A stretch of 64,000 nt of DNA. It comes from Luteibacter yeojuensis. GTDB taxonomy: Bacteria > Pseudomonadota > Gammaproteobacteria > Xanthomonadales > Rhodanobacteraceae. Shown piece after piece: positions 42,136 through 53,122 of this stretch. The position numbers and the translations under genes were made by a program. Under the pieces are notes generated by a model. It ran no database searches and was not told the DNA's origin. It worked only from the letters and a program-made list of their open reading frames with translations. The stretch is from contig NZ_JZRB01000004.1 of NCBI RefSeq assembly GCF_000964085.1, positions 62,001 to 126,000 on the forward strand, read 5' to 3'. The number at the start of each line of letters is the position of its first letter. Position 1 is the stretch's first letter.

Positions 42136-43440
42136 ATGCTGGGTCTGCTGGGCCACGTTCTGTTTGGCCTGTTCGGTTTGGCGGTGCTCGTGGGCATCGC
42201 GTTCTGCTTCTCCAACAACAAGCGCTCCGTCGACTGGAAGCTGGTCGCCACGGGCATCGCCCTGCAGATCGCGTTCGCGGCCGTGGTGCTGAAGGTGCCG
42301 CTGGGCCGCGACGTGTTCGACGCCATCGCCACCGGCTTCGTGCGCCTGCTCGATTACGTCGAAGTGGGCTCGCGCTTCATCTTCGGCAGCCTGCTCGACA
42401 CCAGCAAGTTCGGCGTCATCTTCGCCGTCAAGGTGCTGCCCACCATCATTTTCTTCGCCGCACTCACCGGCGTGCTGTACCACCTGGGCGTGATGCAGCA
42501 GATCGTGAAGGGCATGGCGTGGGTCATCACCAAGGTGATGCGCGTCTCCGGCGCGGAAACCACCAGCGTCTGCGCCAGCGTGTTCATCGGCCAGACCGAG
42601 GCCCCGCTCACCATCAAGCCCTACATCGAGCGGATGACCCAGGCCGAACTCATGACCGTCATGATCGGCGGCATGGCGCACATCGCCGGCTCGGTCATGG
42701 CCGCCTACGTGGCCATGCTCGGCGGCGACGACCCGGCGTCGCGCATGTTCTACGCCAAGCACCTGCTCACCGCATCGGTCATGGCCGCGCCGGCCACGAT
42801 GGTGCTGGCCAAGATCCTCGTGCCTGAAACGCAGGAGCCGCTCACCCGCGGCACCGTCAAGATCGATGTGGAGAAGACCACCGCCAACGTCATCGACGCG
42901 GCCGCCACCGGCGCCGGCGATGGCCTGAAGCTGGCCCTGAACGTCGGCGCCATGCTGCTGGCCTTCATCGCCCTTATCGCGCTCATCAACGGCCCGGTGC
43001 AGTGGGTCGGCACCATCGGTGGCGAGCACAGCATCAATGCGTGGCTCTCGGCCAACGCCGGCCACCCGGTCGCGTTCAGCCTCGAAACCATCTTCGGCTG
43101 GGTGCTCGCGCCCGTGGCGTGGCTCATCGGCGTGCCCTGGCACGACGCCACCATGGTCGGCAGCTTCATCGGCGAGAAAGTCGTCATCAACGAGTTCGTC
43201 GCCTACGCCGACCTCGCCAAGCACCTGCCCGACCTGATGCCGGAAAGCCGGCTCATCGCCACCTACGCGCTGTGCGGCTTCGCCAACTTCTCGTCCATCG
43301 CCATCCAGATCGGCGGCATCGGCGGCCTGGCCCCGAACCGCCGCGCCGACCTGGCCCGCCTGGGCCTGCGCGCCGTGCTGGGCGGCTCCATCGCCACCTT
43401 CATGACGGCCACCATCGCCGGCGTGCTCGAGCGCTTCTGA
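42136..43440 (+). CDS. Concentrative nucleoside transporter (NupC family)
   Basis: A 434-residue CNT-family inner-membrane symporter that takes up nucleosides with H+ or Na+. The conserved substrate/ion motifs are present: SVCASVFIGQTEAPLTIKPYI, MTVMIGGMAHIAGSVMAAYV and IGEKVVINEFVAYADLA, followed by YALCGFANFSSIAIQIGGIGGLAPNRR. ATG at 42136 is used with AAGGGG upstream; an in-frame TTG lies 18 bases earlier. A PfkB-type kinase gene follows after three bases, suggesting uptake and phosphorylation are coupled. Confidence 0.93.
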   Translation: MLGLLGHVLFGLFGLAVLVGIAFCFSNNKRSVDWKLVATGIALQIAFAAVVLKVPLGRDVFDAIATGFVRLLDYVEVGSRFIFGSLLDTSKFGVIFAVKVLPTIIFFAALTGVLYHLGVMQQIVKGMAWVITKVMRVSGAETTSVCASVFIGQTEAPLTIKPYIERMTQAELMTVMIGGMAHIAGSVMAAYVAMLGGDDPASRMFYAKHLLTASVMAAPATMVLAKILVPETQEPLTRGTVKIDVEKTTANVIDAAATGAGDGLKLALNVGAMLLAFIALIALINGPVQWVGTIGGEHSINAWLSANAGHPVAFSLETIFGWVLAPVAWLIGVPWHDATMVGSFIGEKVVINEFVAYADLAKHLPDLMPESRLIATYALCGFANFSSIAIQIGGIGGLAPNRRADLARLGLRAVLGGSIATFMTATIAGVLERF

Positions 43441-43443
43441 TCC

Positions 43444-44295
43444 ATGGCCGGCATCCGCCTGCTGGTGGTCGGCGGGTATAGCGAGGAAGAGCGCTGGCAC
43501 GTGCCGCGCCTGCCGCGCCCGGGCGAGCCCGCCCACGCCGAATCGTTCGACCGGCGCCCCGGCGGCAAGGCTTTCCACCAGGCCGTAGCCGGGGCGCATG
43601 CCGGCGTCGGCACCGGGCTCATCGCCGCCATCGGCGACGACGTCATCGACCCGTCCGGCCTGCCGCCCCTCGTGGATGCGCGCTGGCAGGTGGTCCAGGG
43701 CGTGCGCACGGGGCGCAGCGGGTTGTTCGAAGACGCGCGCGGGCAGTCGCTCGCCGTGCTGTCCTCCGGCGCCAACGACCACCTGTCGGCCGCGTTCGTC
43801 GCGGCGCAGGGCGATCTGTTCGATTCGGCCTCGGTGCTGCTCGCATCCGCGGAAGCGAACGTGGATACGGTGAATGCCGCGCTGGAATTCGCTGGCGCGA
43901 AACGCCTGCTGCGCATACTCGACCCGGGCCCCCTGCCGCCGCGCCTGTCGGTACGCGAGTTCGCCAGCACCGACGTGCTGCTGCTCGGCCTGCACGAGTT
44001 CGCCCAGGCCACCGGCCGCTTCCTCAACATCGACATCACCGCCCAGGCCGTCACCGGCATGGACGACACCACGATCAACGCCCTCGCCCGCCGCCTGTGC
44101 GCCGGCACGGTGGTGGTGTCACTCGACAAGAGCTGCCTCGTCTCCCACGGCGCCGACCGCCACGACGACCACGCCGATGTCTACCGCCTGCCCACATGCG
44201 GGCATGGCGATGCGTTCAAGGGCACGCTGGCCGCGCGCCTCACGGCACCCGGCTGCTTCCGCGATGCGCTGCAGGCGGCCTGCGAGCACCACTAA
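43444..44295 (+). CDS. PfkB-family carbohydrate/nucleoside kinase
   Basis: A 283-residue kinase of the ribokinase/PfkB family. The N-terminal sugar-binding part has RRPGGKAFHQAVAGAHAGVGTGLIAAIGDD. The second signature carries GHGDAFKGTLAARL, where the anion-hole GAGD is changed to GHGD but the catalytic aspartate is kept. Its place directly after the NupC-type transporter suggests a nucleoside or ribose substrate; this is inference. The protein is slightly short, and RPGGKAFHQ replaces the usual GGKGANQA. Confidence 0.83.
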   Translation: MAGIRLLVVGGYSEEERWHVPRLPRPGEPAHAESFDRRPGGKAFHQAVAGAHAGVGTGLIAAIGDDVIDPSGLPPLVDARWQVVQGVRTGRSGLFEDARGQSLAVLSSGANDHLSAAFVAAQGDLFDSASVLLASAEANVDTVNAALEFAGAKRLLRILDPGPLPPRLSVREFASTDVLLLGLHEFAQATGRFLNIDITAQAVTGMDDTTINALARRLCAGTVVVSLDKSCLVSHGADRHDDHADVYRLPTCGHGDAFKGTLAARLTAPGCFRDALQAACEHH

Positions 44296-44297
44296 TG

Positions 44298-44362
44298 TAG
44301 GAGCCCACACCCGTGGGCGACAGCTCCTCGCGAAGCGCTGTCGCCCACGGCGTGGGCTCCTA
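44298..44362. repeat. REP-like hairpin, family A
   Basis: Arms TAGGAGCCCACACCCGTGGG and CCCACGGCGTGGGCTCCTA around a TCGCGAAGCGCTG centre, between the convergent kinase and glutaminyl cyclase genes. It starts 3 bases after the kinase stop codon. Confidence 0.87.
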
Positions 44363-44375
44363 CACGGGGGTGGCG

Positions 44376-45137
44376 TTATCGGGTTACTTTGATTTCGTAG
44401 AGGTTCGGCCAGCGTTTGCCGGTGACGAAGAGGCGGTCGTTTTTTTCGTCGTATGCGATGCCGTTGAGTACGGCATCCGGATCGGCGGCCTTGCCTTGTT
44501 GCTTCACCAGGGGCGTGAGGTCGATCCAGTCGATGACGTGGCCGGTCTTCGGGTCGATGCGCGCGATGCGCGGGGTTTGCCACACGTTGGCGTAGATGAC
44601 GCCCTTCACCCATTCGAGTTCGTTCACCTGCTGCACGGGCACGCCGTTGTCGGTGACGGTGATGCTGCCGGTCTGCCGGAAGGTATCGGGGTCGAGCACG
44701 CGGATGGTGGGCGTGCCGTCGCTCATGTAGAGGTGGGTGGCGTCGCGCGTGAGCGCCCAGCCTTCGCCGCTGTAGCGAATGGTGCCCTTGAGCTCGAAGC
44801 TGGTGCGGTCGTAGAGGAAGCCCACGCCCTGCTGCCAGGTGAGCTGGAGCAGGTAGGGGCCCGCGAAGATGATGCCTTCGCCGAAGAAGCCCTGGGGGAC
44901 GTCGCGCTGCTGGACGATCTCGCCCGTCGCCAGCGTGACCTTGCGCACGCCCGCGCCGTCGTATTCACCCGTGCTTTCGTAGAGGTAGCCGCCGTCGTAG
45001 AAGAGGCCTTCGGTGAAGGCCTTCGGGTCGTGCGGGTAGCGGTGGACGACGGTATAGCCGCGGGTGGGGGCTTCCCTGGCCAGGGCCGGAAGGCTGGCAA
45101 GGGCAGCGGCGAGGATGGCGAGGTGGCGGAGGTTCAT
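44376..45137 (-). CDS. Glutaminyl-peptide cyclotransferase (bacterial QC)
   Basis: A 253-residue exported enzyme that cyclises N-terminal glutamine of peptides to pyroglutamate. A signal peptide covers about residues 1-20 (ending LPALA). The remainder is the five-bladed beta-propeller of the Glu_cyclase_2 family (PF05096): HDPKAFTEGLFYDGGYLYESTGEYDGAGVRKV, GEGIIFAGPYLLQLTWQ, NELEWVKGVIYANVWQTPRIARID and DAVLNGIAYDEKNDRLFVTGKRWPNLYEI are the hallmark blocks. The start at 45137 begins the signal peptide; a longer frame runs into a REP. Confidence 0.93.
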   Translation of the reverse strand: MNLRHLAILAAALASLPALAREAPTRGYTVVHRYPHDPKAFTEGLFYDGGYLYESTGEYDGAGVRKVTLATGEIVQQRDVPQGFFGEGIIFAGPYLLQLTWQQGVGFLYDRTSFELKGTIRYSGEGWALTRDATHLYMSDGTPTIRVLDPDTFRQTGSITVTDNGVPVQQVNELEWVKGVIYANVWQTPRIARIDPKTGHVIDWIDLTPLVKQQGKAADPDAVLNGIAYDEKNDRLFVTGKRWPNLYEIKVTR

Positions 45138-45161
45138 GGCGGCTTGGGATGAGAAAACAAC

Positions 45162-45228
45162 TGTGGGAGCGCGCTGGCGCGCGATGGAGGGTACCGCAAA
45201 CCCCATCGCGCGCAAGCGCGCTCCCACA
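45162..45228. repeat. REP-like hairpin, family B
   Basis: Arms TGTGGGAGCGCGCTGGCGCG and CGCGCAAGCGCGCTCCCACA around a 25-base loop, between the M1 aminopeptidase and glutaminyl cyclase genes, which run in the same direction. Confidence 0.85.
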
Positions 45229-45245
45229 CGATCAAGCGCCGTCTT

Positions 45246-47864
45246 TTAGCCGTTCTTTTTCAGCCAGGCGTCCACCGCCGGCAGGCGCTGGTCGCGGACC
45301 ATCATGCGGTACTGGATGGTGGTGACGGTGGTCTCGGCGTCGCGGCGCGAGCCTTCGGCGATGTACTTCGCCGCGAATGCCTTGACCTTGTCGATCGTCG
45401 CCTTGTCCATCGACATGCCGGCGATGGCGGGGTAGTAGCGCGCCGTCGAGGTGCTGTCGATGAACTTGTCCATCTGCGCCTTGTGGGCCACGGCGAAATC
45501 GAACGCCATTTCCGGGTGCAGGCGCGAAACGCCACGGATGAGCGAGGCGCTGTTGGTGGCACCCGGCTCGTCGGTGAGGGCGAGGTCGAGCGCGCGCTGC
45601 GCCAGCGCGTCGTCGCGCGGGGCCGAGAGCATGCCGTACAGGCGATCCTTCACCAGCGGGGTCTTCTCCGCCTTGGCCTGTTCGTGCAGCTTATCCCACG
45701 TGGCCGCGTCGGCATTGGTGGCGACCACCGCGAGGATCGTCTTGCGCAGCTCCGGCGGCATGCTGTTTTTCTCGAAGCGGCTGCGCGCCTCGGCGACCAC
45801 CTTGGCATCGCCCAGGAAGCCCAGCGTGCCGATCAGCGACGAGCGCAGGATGGCCACGGGCGCTTCCTCGCCCTTCTTCGCTTCCCAGCCCACCTGGTCG
45901 AGCTTGGGCGAGAGGCGTGCGATGGCGTACTTGCGGAACACCGCCTGGCGCTTCGCGTCACCCTGGTAGTAGGTGTCGAGCGTGGCGAGGTTGCCGGCCA
46001 CTTCTTCCCACAGCTGCGGCGAGGCGTCGAGCGGCGTGGCCTTGATGAGGTCGAGGACATCGGAGGTCGGCTGCTGGCCGACCATGCCCTGCGCCCACGT
46101 ATCGCTCATGACGCCAAGCTGGTCGATCGGCTCGAGCTTCGTGAACGCGCCCTGCAACTGCTTGAACTGCGCCGGCGCGTACAGCGTGCGGTAGTAACCG
46201 GTCTGGCCGGCGTTGACGATGACGGGGCCGCAGCCGGCGACGGTGAGCGTGCCCTTGCCATCGAGCAGCGTGCTGGCGGTGGCGCCGCCCAGCGTCTTCG
46301 CGATGACCGGCACGTGCCACGCCAGCGGCTTCTTGTCCGGGCGGTCGCGGGTGAACTCACCCTGCGACAGCGTCAGCGTGGTGGAGCCCCCGGCGCACGA
46401 CACCGATTCCACCTTCACCTGCGGGATACCCGGCTGCAGGGTGAAGTCGTGCGCGATCTGGGTCACCGGCTTGCCGGCCGCCGCGTCGATCTCCTTCCAC
46501 AGGTCGTCGGAAACGGTGTTGCCGTAAGCGTGGGCCTTGATGTACGCCTGCACGCCCTTGCGCCATGCATCGGGGCCCACGTAGGCCTCGAGCATGCGGA
46601 TGACCGATTCGCCCTTCGCATAGGTGATGGCGTCGAAGGCCTGGCTGGCCTGTTCCACCGTTTCCACGTGCTGCACCACCGGGTGGGTGGTGACCACGCC
46701 GTCGCGGCCCATCGCGCCTTCGCGCGAGCCCACGGCCTCGAGGTTGGTGTGCCATTCCGGGTGCAGGCGTTCGGTGGTGCGCGAGGCGAGCCACGAGGCA
46801 AAGCCTTCGTTGAGCCACAGGTCGTCCCACCACTGCATGGTGACCAGGTCGCCGAACCACTGGTGCGCCATCTCATGCGCGGCGGTGTTGAACACCTCTT
46901 CCTTGTCGCCCTGGGTGGAGATGCTCGGGTCGAGCAGCAGCGCGTACTCGAAGGTGTAGATGGCGCCCCAGTTCTCCATGGCCGAGAAGAACTGGCTCTG
47001 GCCCGGGCTGGCGATGTTGTCGAGCTTCGGTAGCGGGTACGGCACGCCGAAGTAATCGTTGTATTCCTTCAGCACGGCGGAGCCGGAGTCCAGCGTGAAC
47101 TGGGCCTGCGAGGTGAGGCCCTTCTGCGTGATGACGCCGATCTCGACGCCTTCGCTCTTCGTGGTGATGCGATCGAACTCGCCCATGCCGAAGAAGACGA
47201 GGTAGGTGGACATCTTCGGCGACTGGCCAAAGGTCCACTTCACCATGCCGTTGCCCACGTCCTTCTTCGACGCGGCCGGCATGTTGCTCACGGCCATGTC
47301 GGCGGTGGGCACCGTGGCATCGAGGGTAAAGGTGGCCTTGTAGTTCGGCTCATCCCACGACGGGATGAAGCGGCGGGCGTCGGAGTTCTCGAACTGCGTG
47401 TATAGCGCGCGCTTCTTGCCGGCGGCCTTGGTGTCGTAATCGATGGCGAACAAGCCGTTGGCCTGCGTACCGATCTTGCCGGTGTAATCCATCGACAGGC
47501 GGTAGGCGCCCGCGGCGAGCGGCTTGGCGAAGGTAAAGGTGGCGGTCTGGTTTTCCGCATCCACCGAGACCTTGGGCGCACCGATGCTCGCCTTGCCCTT
47601 CGCGGGGGCGAGCTTGACGTTGGCGAACGTCATGTCGATGGCGTTGAGCGTGATGGTGTTGGTGGCTTCCAGCACGTCGATGCTGATGGCCACCTTGCCG
47701 TCGAAAGTGAGCTTGTCGGCGTGTGGCACGACCGAGACATCGTAGTGCGACGGGCGCACGGTGCGCGGCAGCTGGGTGGTGGCGAGCTTGGCGTCGGCGG
47801 CGGCCGCGAGGGAGGACACGCCGGCGAGCGCGAGGGCTATCGCGCTGACGAGAGACTTACGCAT
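45246..47864 (-). CDS. M1-family aminopeptidase
   Basis: An 872-residue zinc aminopeptidase with a signal peptide (about residues 1-23, ending AAAA), so periplasmic. The exopeptidase motif appears as SAMENWG (295-300 region, G-A-M-E-N variant), the zinc site is HEMAH (330-334) with the third ligand E353 in LNEGF, exactly 18 residues later. An ERAP1-like C-terminal helical domain occupies about residues 540-850. It probably trims N-terminal residues of peptides in the periplasm, alongside the S9 peptidase at 26 kb. The start at 47864 fits the signal peptide. Confidence 0.94.
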   Translation of the reverse strand: MRKSLVSAIALALAGVSSLAAAADAKLATTQLPRTVRPSHYDVSVVPHADKLTFDGKVAISIDVLEATNTITLNAIDMTFANVKLAPAKGKASIGAPKVSVDAENQTATFTFAKPLAAGAYRLSMDYTGKIGTQANGLFAIDYDTKAAGKKRALYTQFENSDARRFIPSWDEPNYKATFTLDATVPTADMAVSNMPAASKKDVGNGMVKWTFGQSPKMSTYLVFFGMGEFDRITTKSEGVEIGVITQKGLTSQAQFTLDSGSAVLKEYNDYFGVPYPLPKLDNIASPGQSQFFSAMENWGAIYTFEYALLLDPSISTQGDKEEVFNTAAHEMAHQWFGDLVTMQWWDDLWLNEGFASWLASRTTERLHPEWHTNLEAVGSREGAMGRDGVVTTHPVVQHVETVEQASQAFDAITYAKGESVIRMLEAYVGPDAWRKGVQAYIKAHAYGNTVSDDLWKEIDAAAGKPVTQIAHDFTLQPGIPQVKVESVSCAGGSTTLTLSQGEFTRDRPDKKPLAWHVPVIAKTLGGATASTLLDGKGTLTVAGCGPVIVNAGQTGYYRTLYAPAQFKQLQGAFTKLEPIDQLGVMSDTWAQGMVGQQPTSDVLDLIKATPLDASPQLWEEVAGNLATLDTYYQGDAKRQAVFRKYAIARLSPKLDQVGWEAKKGEEAPVAILRSSLIGTLGFLGDAKVVAEARSRFEKNSMPPELRKTILAVVATNADAATWDKLHEQAKAEKTPLVKDRLYGMLSAPRDDALAQRALDLALTDEPGATNSASLIRGVSRLHPEMAFDFAVAHKAQMDKFIDSTSTARYYPAIAGMSMDKATIDKVKAFAAKYIAEGSRRDAETTVTTIQYRMMVRDQRLPAVDAWLKKNG

Positions 47865-47963
47865 GGGAAACCCCTGGTGGTGGACCACGCGATGGTCTGC
47901 CGGGGGCGGGAGGTTTAGATAGCGCCGGAAGTCATGTTCGTAAAATCATGCGGGCGGCCAGGG

Positions 47964-48015
47964 GCATCGCCAGCAAGCTGGCTCCCACAAATGGCTACTT
48001 TGCTGGCTTCCACAG
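47964..48015. repeat. Third-type half repeat (GCTGGCTCCCACA)
   Basis: GCATCGCCAGCAAGCTGGCT followed by CCCACA (47964-47989) resembles one arm of a REP but with GCTGGCTCCCACA in place of GCGCTCCCACA. A second, slightly different copy (GCTGGCTTCCACAG) follows at 48002-48015 in direct orientation. No complete hairpin is formed. Confidence 0.5.
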
Positions 48016-48021
48016 GTGGGG

Positions 48022-49260
48022 TTACCAGAGTTTCCACCAAGTGCGTTTTTCCAGGCGCTTCAGCGCCTTCAGGTGGCCGCGGGAGGCGGCCTTGCGGTAC
48101 CACGCGCGGGCGATGGCGGCGTTGGTGGGCACACCGTCGCCCTGGTCGTGCAGGCGGCCGAGCTCGTACTGGGCATCGGGCAGGCCCTGGCCGGCGGCCA
48201 TGCGCAGCAGGCGCAGCACCTCCTCGATGTTCCGCGGTACGCCGCGGCCGCCGTCGATCATCCGGGCCAGCGCGTACTGCGCCTGCGGGTGCCCCTTCTC
48301 GGCGGCCAGCGCGAGCCAGCGCACCGCGTCGGGGTCGTTGCGCGCCACGCCGTCGCCGGTGGCGAGGCGCATGCCCAACTGGTACTGGCCGGCGGCATCC
48401 TGCGGGCCGGCGGCAGCCTGGCGCGCGGTGACATCGGGCGCCGCCGCTTCAGCGTCCAGCTCGGCCAGGCGCTGTTTCGCTTCGCTATCGCCCTGCGCGG
48501 CCGCCTGGCCGAACCAATGCCGGGCCTGCTCGCGGTCGGCGGCCAGGCCACTGGCCTCGAGGTACATCTTGCCGAGCGTGAACTGGGCGATGCTGTTGCC
48601 AAGTTCGGCGGCGCGGCGGTAATGGTGCGCACCCATGGCGGCGTTGCGGGCCACGCCCACGCCATCGACATACATGTGGGCGATGCTGCACAAGGCGTCG
48701 GCGTAGCCACGGGTGGCCGGGTCGCCGCGGTCGATGGCCTTGCTGTAGAACGCGAAGGCCAGCTCGGCGTCACGCGGTACGCCCCGGCCGAAGTAGTGGG
48801 AAACACCCAGGTTGACGCAGGCCTGGGCATGCCCCTGGTCGGCGGCCATGCCCCACCACTGCAGGGCTTTCTGGCGGTCGGCGGCCACGCCGTGGCCGCG
48901 TGCGTAGAGGGTGCCCAGCGCGCACTGGGCTTCGGCGTGGCCGGATTCGGCGGCGCGGCGGTACCACGCCGCGGCCTCGGCCGGGTCGCGCAGCACACCC
49001 AGGCCCTCGGCGAACTGCAGGGCCAGGCGCACCTGGCCATCGAGGTGGCCCTGCTCGGCGGCGCGGCGCAGCCAGTGGGCGGAACGGTTGTGGTCCTGGG
49101 CGACGTGGTCACCGTCGGCGTACATGACGCCGACGCGAAACTGCGCCTGCGCGTCGCCGAGCTGCGCATCCTTCTCAAGCCGGCCGAATTTTTGCAGCGC
49201 ATCCATCTCGGCGACAAAACGGTGGTCGCCGAGCACGCCGCCCCTGGTACCTTCCGACAT
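48022..49260 (-). CDS. Sel1-repeat (SLR) protein
   Basis: A 412-residue protein consisting of about nine Sel1-like repeats of 36 residues, each with the pattern A-x-x-x-L-G-x-x-Y-x-x-G-x-G-V-x-x-(D/N)-x-x-x-A-x-x-W-(Y/F)-x-x-A-A-x-x-G. A charged insert (about residues 248-270) breaks the array. There is no signal peptide, so it is probably cytosolic. Such repeats form alpha-solenoids that bind partner proteins; the partner is unknown. The start at 49260 has AGGGGAACGGG upstream. It lies directly downstream of the stressosome operon in the same direction (88 bases), so a functional link is possible. Confidence 0.88.
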   Translation of the reverse strand: MSEGTRGGVLGDHRFVAEMDALQKFGRLEKDAQLGDAQAQFRVGVMYADGDHVAQDHNRSAHWLRRAAEQGHLDGQVRLALQFAEGLGVLRDPAEAAAWYRRAAESGHAEAQCALGTLYARGHGVAADRQKALQWWGMAADQGHAQACVNLGVSHYFGRGVPRDAELAFAFYSKAIDRGDPATRGYADALCSIAHMYVDGVGVARNAAMGAHHYRRAAELGNSIAQFTLGKMYLEASGLAADREQARHWFGQAAAQGDSEAKQRLAELDAEAAAPDVTARQAAAGPQDAAGQYQLGMRLATGDGVARNDPDAVRWLALAAEKGHPQAQYALARMIDGGRGVPRNIEEVLRLLRMAAGQGLPDAQYELGRLHDQGDGVPTNAAIARAWYRKAASRGHLKALKRLEKRTWWKLW

Positions 49261-49348
49261 CCCGTTCCCCTGCAAACGCCTGTCGTCGTTGTGGGCGCAT
49301 CATAAGTGGTTGCGCGGCGTTGGGAAATCGGCAATTTCGGCCGGGGGC

Positions 49349-51269
<1,921 letters not shown>

Positions 51270-51283
<14 letters not shown>

Positions 51284-52118
51284 CGTTCGCCTCCGCGGGG
51301 AGCGCGAGCGGCAGGGTCACGAAGAACGACGACCCCTCGCCCACCACGCTGTGCAGGCCGACGCTGCCACCGAGCAGCCCGGCGAACTGCTTGCACAGCG
51401 ACAGGCCCAGGCCGGTGCCGCGCACCCGTTTCTGCAGGGGTGAATCCACCTGCGTGAAATCCTCGAACAACACGTGCTGCAGTTCTTCGGGGATGCCGAT
51501 GCCCGTGTCGCGCACGGTGAAACATACCTGGTCGCCCTCCACGAGGCTGGCGGAAACGCGCACCTCGCCGCGCGGCGTGAACTTCAGCGCGTTGGAAATG
51601 AAGTTGCGCAGGATCTGCGAGACCTTCTTGTCGTCGGTATACAGCTTCGGCAGGCCTACCGGGCTTTCGAACACCAGCGTGGCCTCGGTGCCGTCGACGA
51701 TGGGCCGGAACATGCCGCGCAGCGCGGAGAACAGGTCCATCAGCTCGAACCACGCCGGCGAGATGGTGATGCGGCCTGCCTCGATCTTGGCCAGGTCGAG
51801 CAGGTCGTCCACCATGTCGCTGAGTTCGCGGGCCGCGCCGCTGACGAAGCCCACCTGCTTTTTCTGCTCGTCGGTCAGCGGGCCGTCCATCTCGTCGGTG
51901 AGCAGGCGCGCGATGCTGAGAATGGACCCCAGCGGCGTGCGGAACTCGTGGCTCATGTAGCTGAGGAAGCGGCTCTTGAGCTCCGAGGCCTCGCGCAGCT
52001 GCGCGGCCTGGTTGTCGAGCTCGGCGTACAGGGCCAGCACGCCCTGGTTGGTTTCATCCAGCTCGGCGCGCAGGGCGGCGTTCTCCTCCTGCAGCCGCGC
52101 GGTATCGGCATCGGTCAT
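51270..52118 (-). CDS. Soluble sensor histidine kinase of the stressosome operon
   Basis: A 282-residue kinase with no membrane or sensor domain. Residues 5-48 are a predicted coiled coil (RLQEENAALRAELDETNQGV and onward). HisKA has H57 in LSYMSHEFRTPLGSILSIARLL, followed by HATPase motifs NFISNALKFTPRG, RDTGIGIP and GTGLGLSLCKQFAGLLGG. It probably takes its signal from a protein partner, such as RsbT or the RsbX-like phosphatase, through the coiled coil; this is inference. It overlaps the upstream gene by 4 bases and the downstream hybrid kinase gene by 14. Confidence 0.9.
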
Positions 52119-53122
52119 GCGCGGGCCTCCAGGCGCAGGGCGAACACGGTCACATCGTCGCGGCCGCGGTTGAAGTCACGGTGCAATACCGCGGTGGCCA
52201 CGGCCGGGTGGCGGTTCACGAGCCCGGGGTAATCGCGCAGCGACCAGCGCGATTGCAGGCCATCCGAATGCATGAGCAGCAGCTTGCCTGCGCTGCCGGG
52301 GAAGTCGAACGGCTGCGGCCGGCGTGCCTGCACGCCGACGATGCCGGGATGCGACGCCAGGCCACGCGAGCCCTCCAGGGTCTGCAGCGACCCGGCGATG
52401 TTGCCGATGCCGGCGTAACGCAGCAGGCCCTCCTCGTAGCGCGCCAGCGCCACGGCGCCGCCGCGCGTGCCCGACATCGCGTCGTCCAGCACGGCCATGA
52501 GCCCCACCGGGTCGGCGAGCGGCTGGGCCTGCCACGCATCGATGCAGGCCGTGGCGGCTTCGTTGGCCGACGGGCCGTGCCCGAGGCCATCGACAACCAG
52601 CACGCAGGCTTCGCCGCCGCTGATGGCGAAGCCCCACCCGTCGCCGCACGCCGGCTCGTCGCGGAGGCGCGTCTGCGTGGCGCCAAACGGGATGTCGGCA
52701 TCGCCCAGCCCCCGGGCATACAGGCGCGCCAGCACCACGGCCCCGCGCGCGTCGGCGTACATGTCCATGACCTGGGCCTGGCGCTGCACCGCACCGAGGC
52801 CCTCGCCGCGCGTGCCGCCCGTGGAATACCCGTCGGGCAGGCAATCGGCCAGGTTGAACCCGGGGCCACGGTCGACGGCGACGATTTCCACGCCGCGGGC
52901 GCCGCGGCCCGGCACCGCCGCCACGTGGATCTCGCCGCGCTGGGCGTGCTTGAGCACGTTGGTGGCGAGCTCGGTGGCCACCAGGGCCACGCGGCCCGTG
53001 TCGGTGTCATCGAAGCCGCAGGCCGCGGCCACCTGTGTCGCGACGCGGCGCGCCTGGCCCACCTGGCTCGGCTCTTCCACCGGCACCACGGCGGTCTCGC
53101 CACCCCGGCATATCACGTCCAT
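52115..53122 (-). CDS. RsbT-like ATPase fused to RsbX/SpoIIE-type phosphatase
   Basis: A 335-residue two-domain protein. Residues about 10-135 are a GHKL ATPase of the anti-sigma/RsbT kind, with VATELATNVLKHAQRGEI (N box), DRGPGFN (G1) and GTRGEGLGAVQRQAQ (G2). Residues about 155-332 are a PP2C-type phosphatase like RsbX/SpoIIE, with GDGWGFAISGGEACVLVVDGLGHGPSANEAA, LLMHSDGLQSRW and RGRDDVTVFALRL carrying metal-binding aspartates. In stressosomes RsbX dephosphorylates RsbR and RsbS to reset the complex; the fused kinase-like domain may add opposing activity. The ends overlap the neighbours by 10 and 4 bases. Confidence 0.9.
   Translation of the reverse strand: MDVICRGGETAVVPVEEPSQVGQARRVATQVAAACGFDDTDTGRVALVATELATNVLKHAQRGEIHVAAVPGRGARGVEIVAVDRGPGFNLADCLPDGYSTGGTRGEGLGAVQRQAQVMDMYADARGAVVLARLYARGLGDADIPFGATQTRLRDEPACGDGWGFAISGGEACVLVVDGLGHGPSANEAATACIDAWQAQPLADPVGLMAVLDDAMSGTRGGAVALARYEEGLLRYAGIGNIAGSLQTLEGSRGLASHPGIVGVQARRPQPFDFPGSAGKLLLMHSDGLQSRWSLRDYPGLVNRHPAVATAVLHRDFNRGRDDVTVFALRLEARA

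Noticed and set aside
42088-43995. Long minus-strand frame opposite the nucleoside transporter (635 codons)
   Set aside because: Shadow of the transporter and kinase genes, with no recognisable domain.
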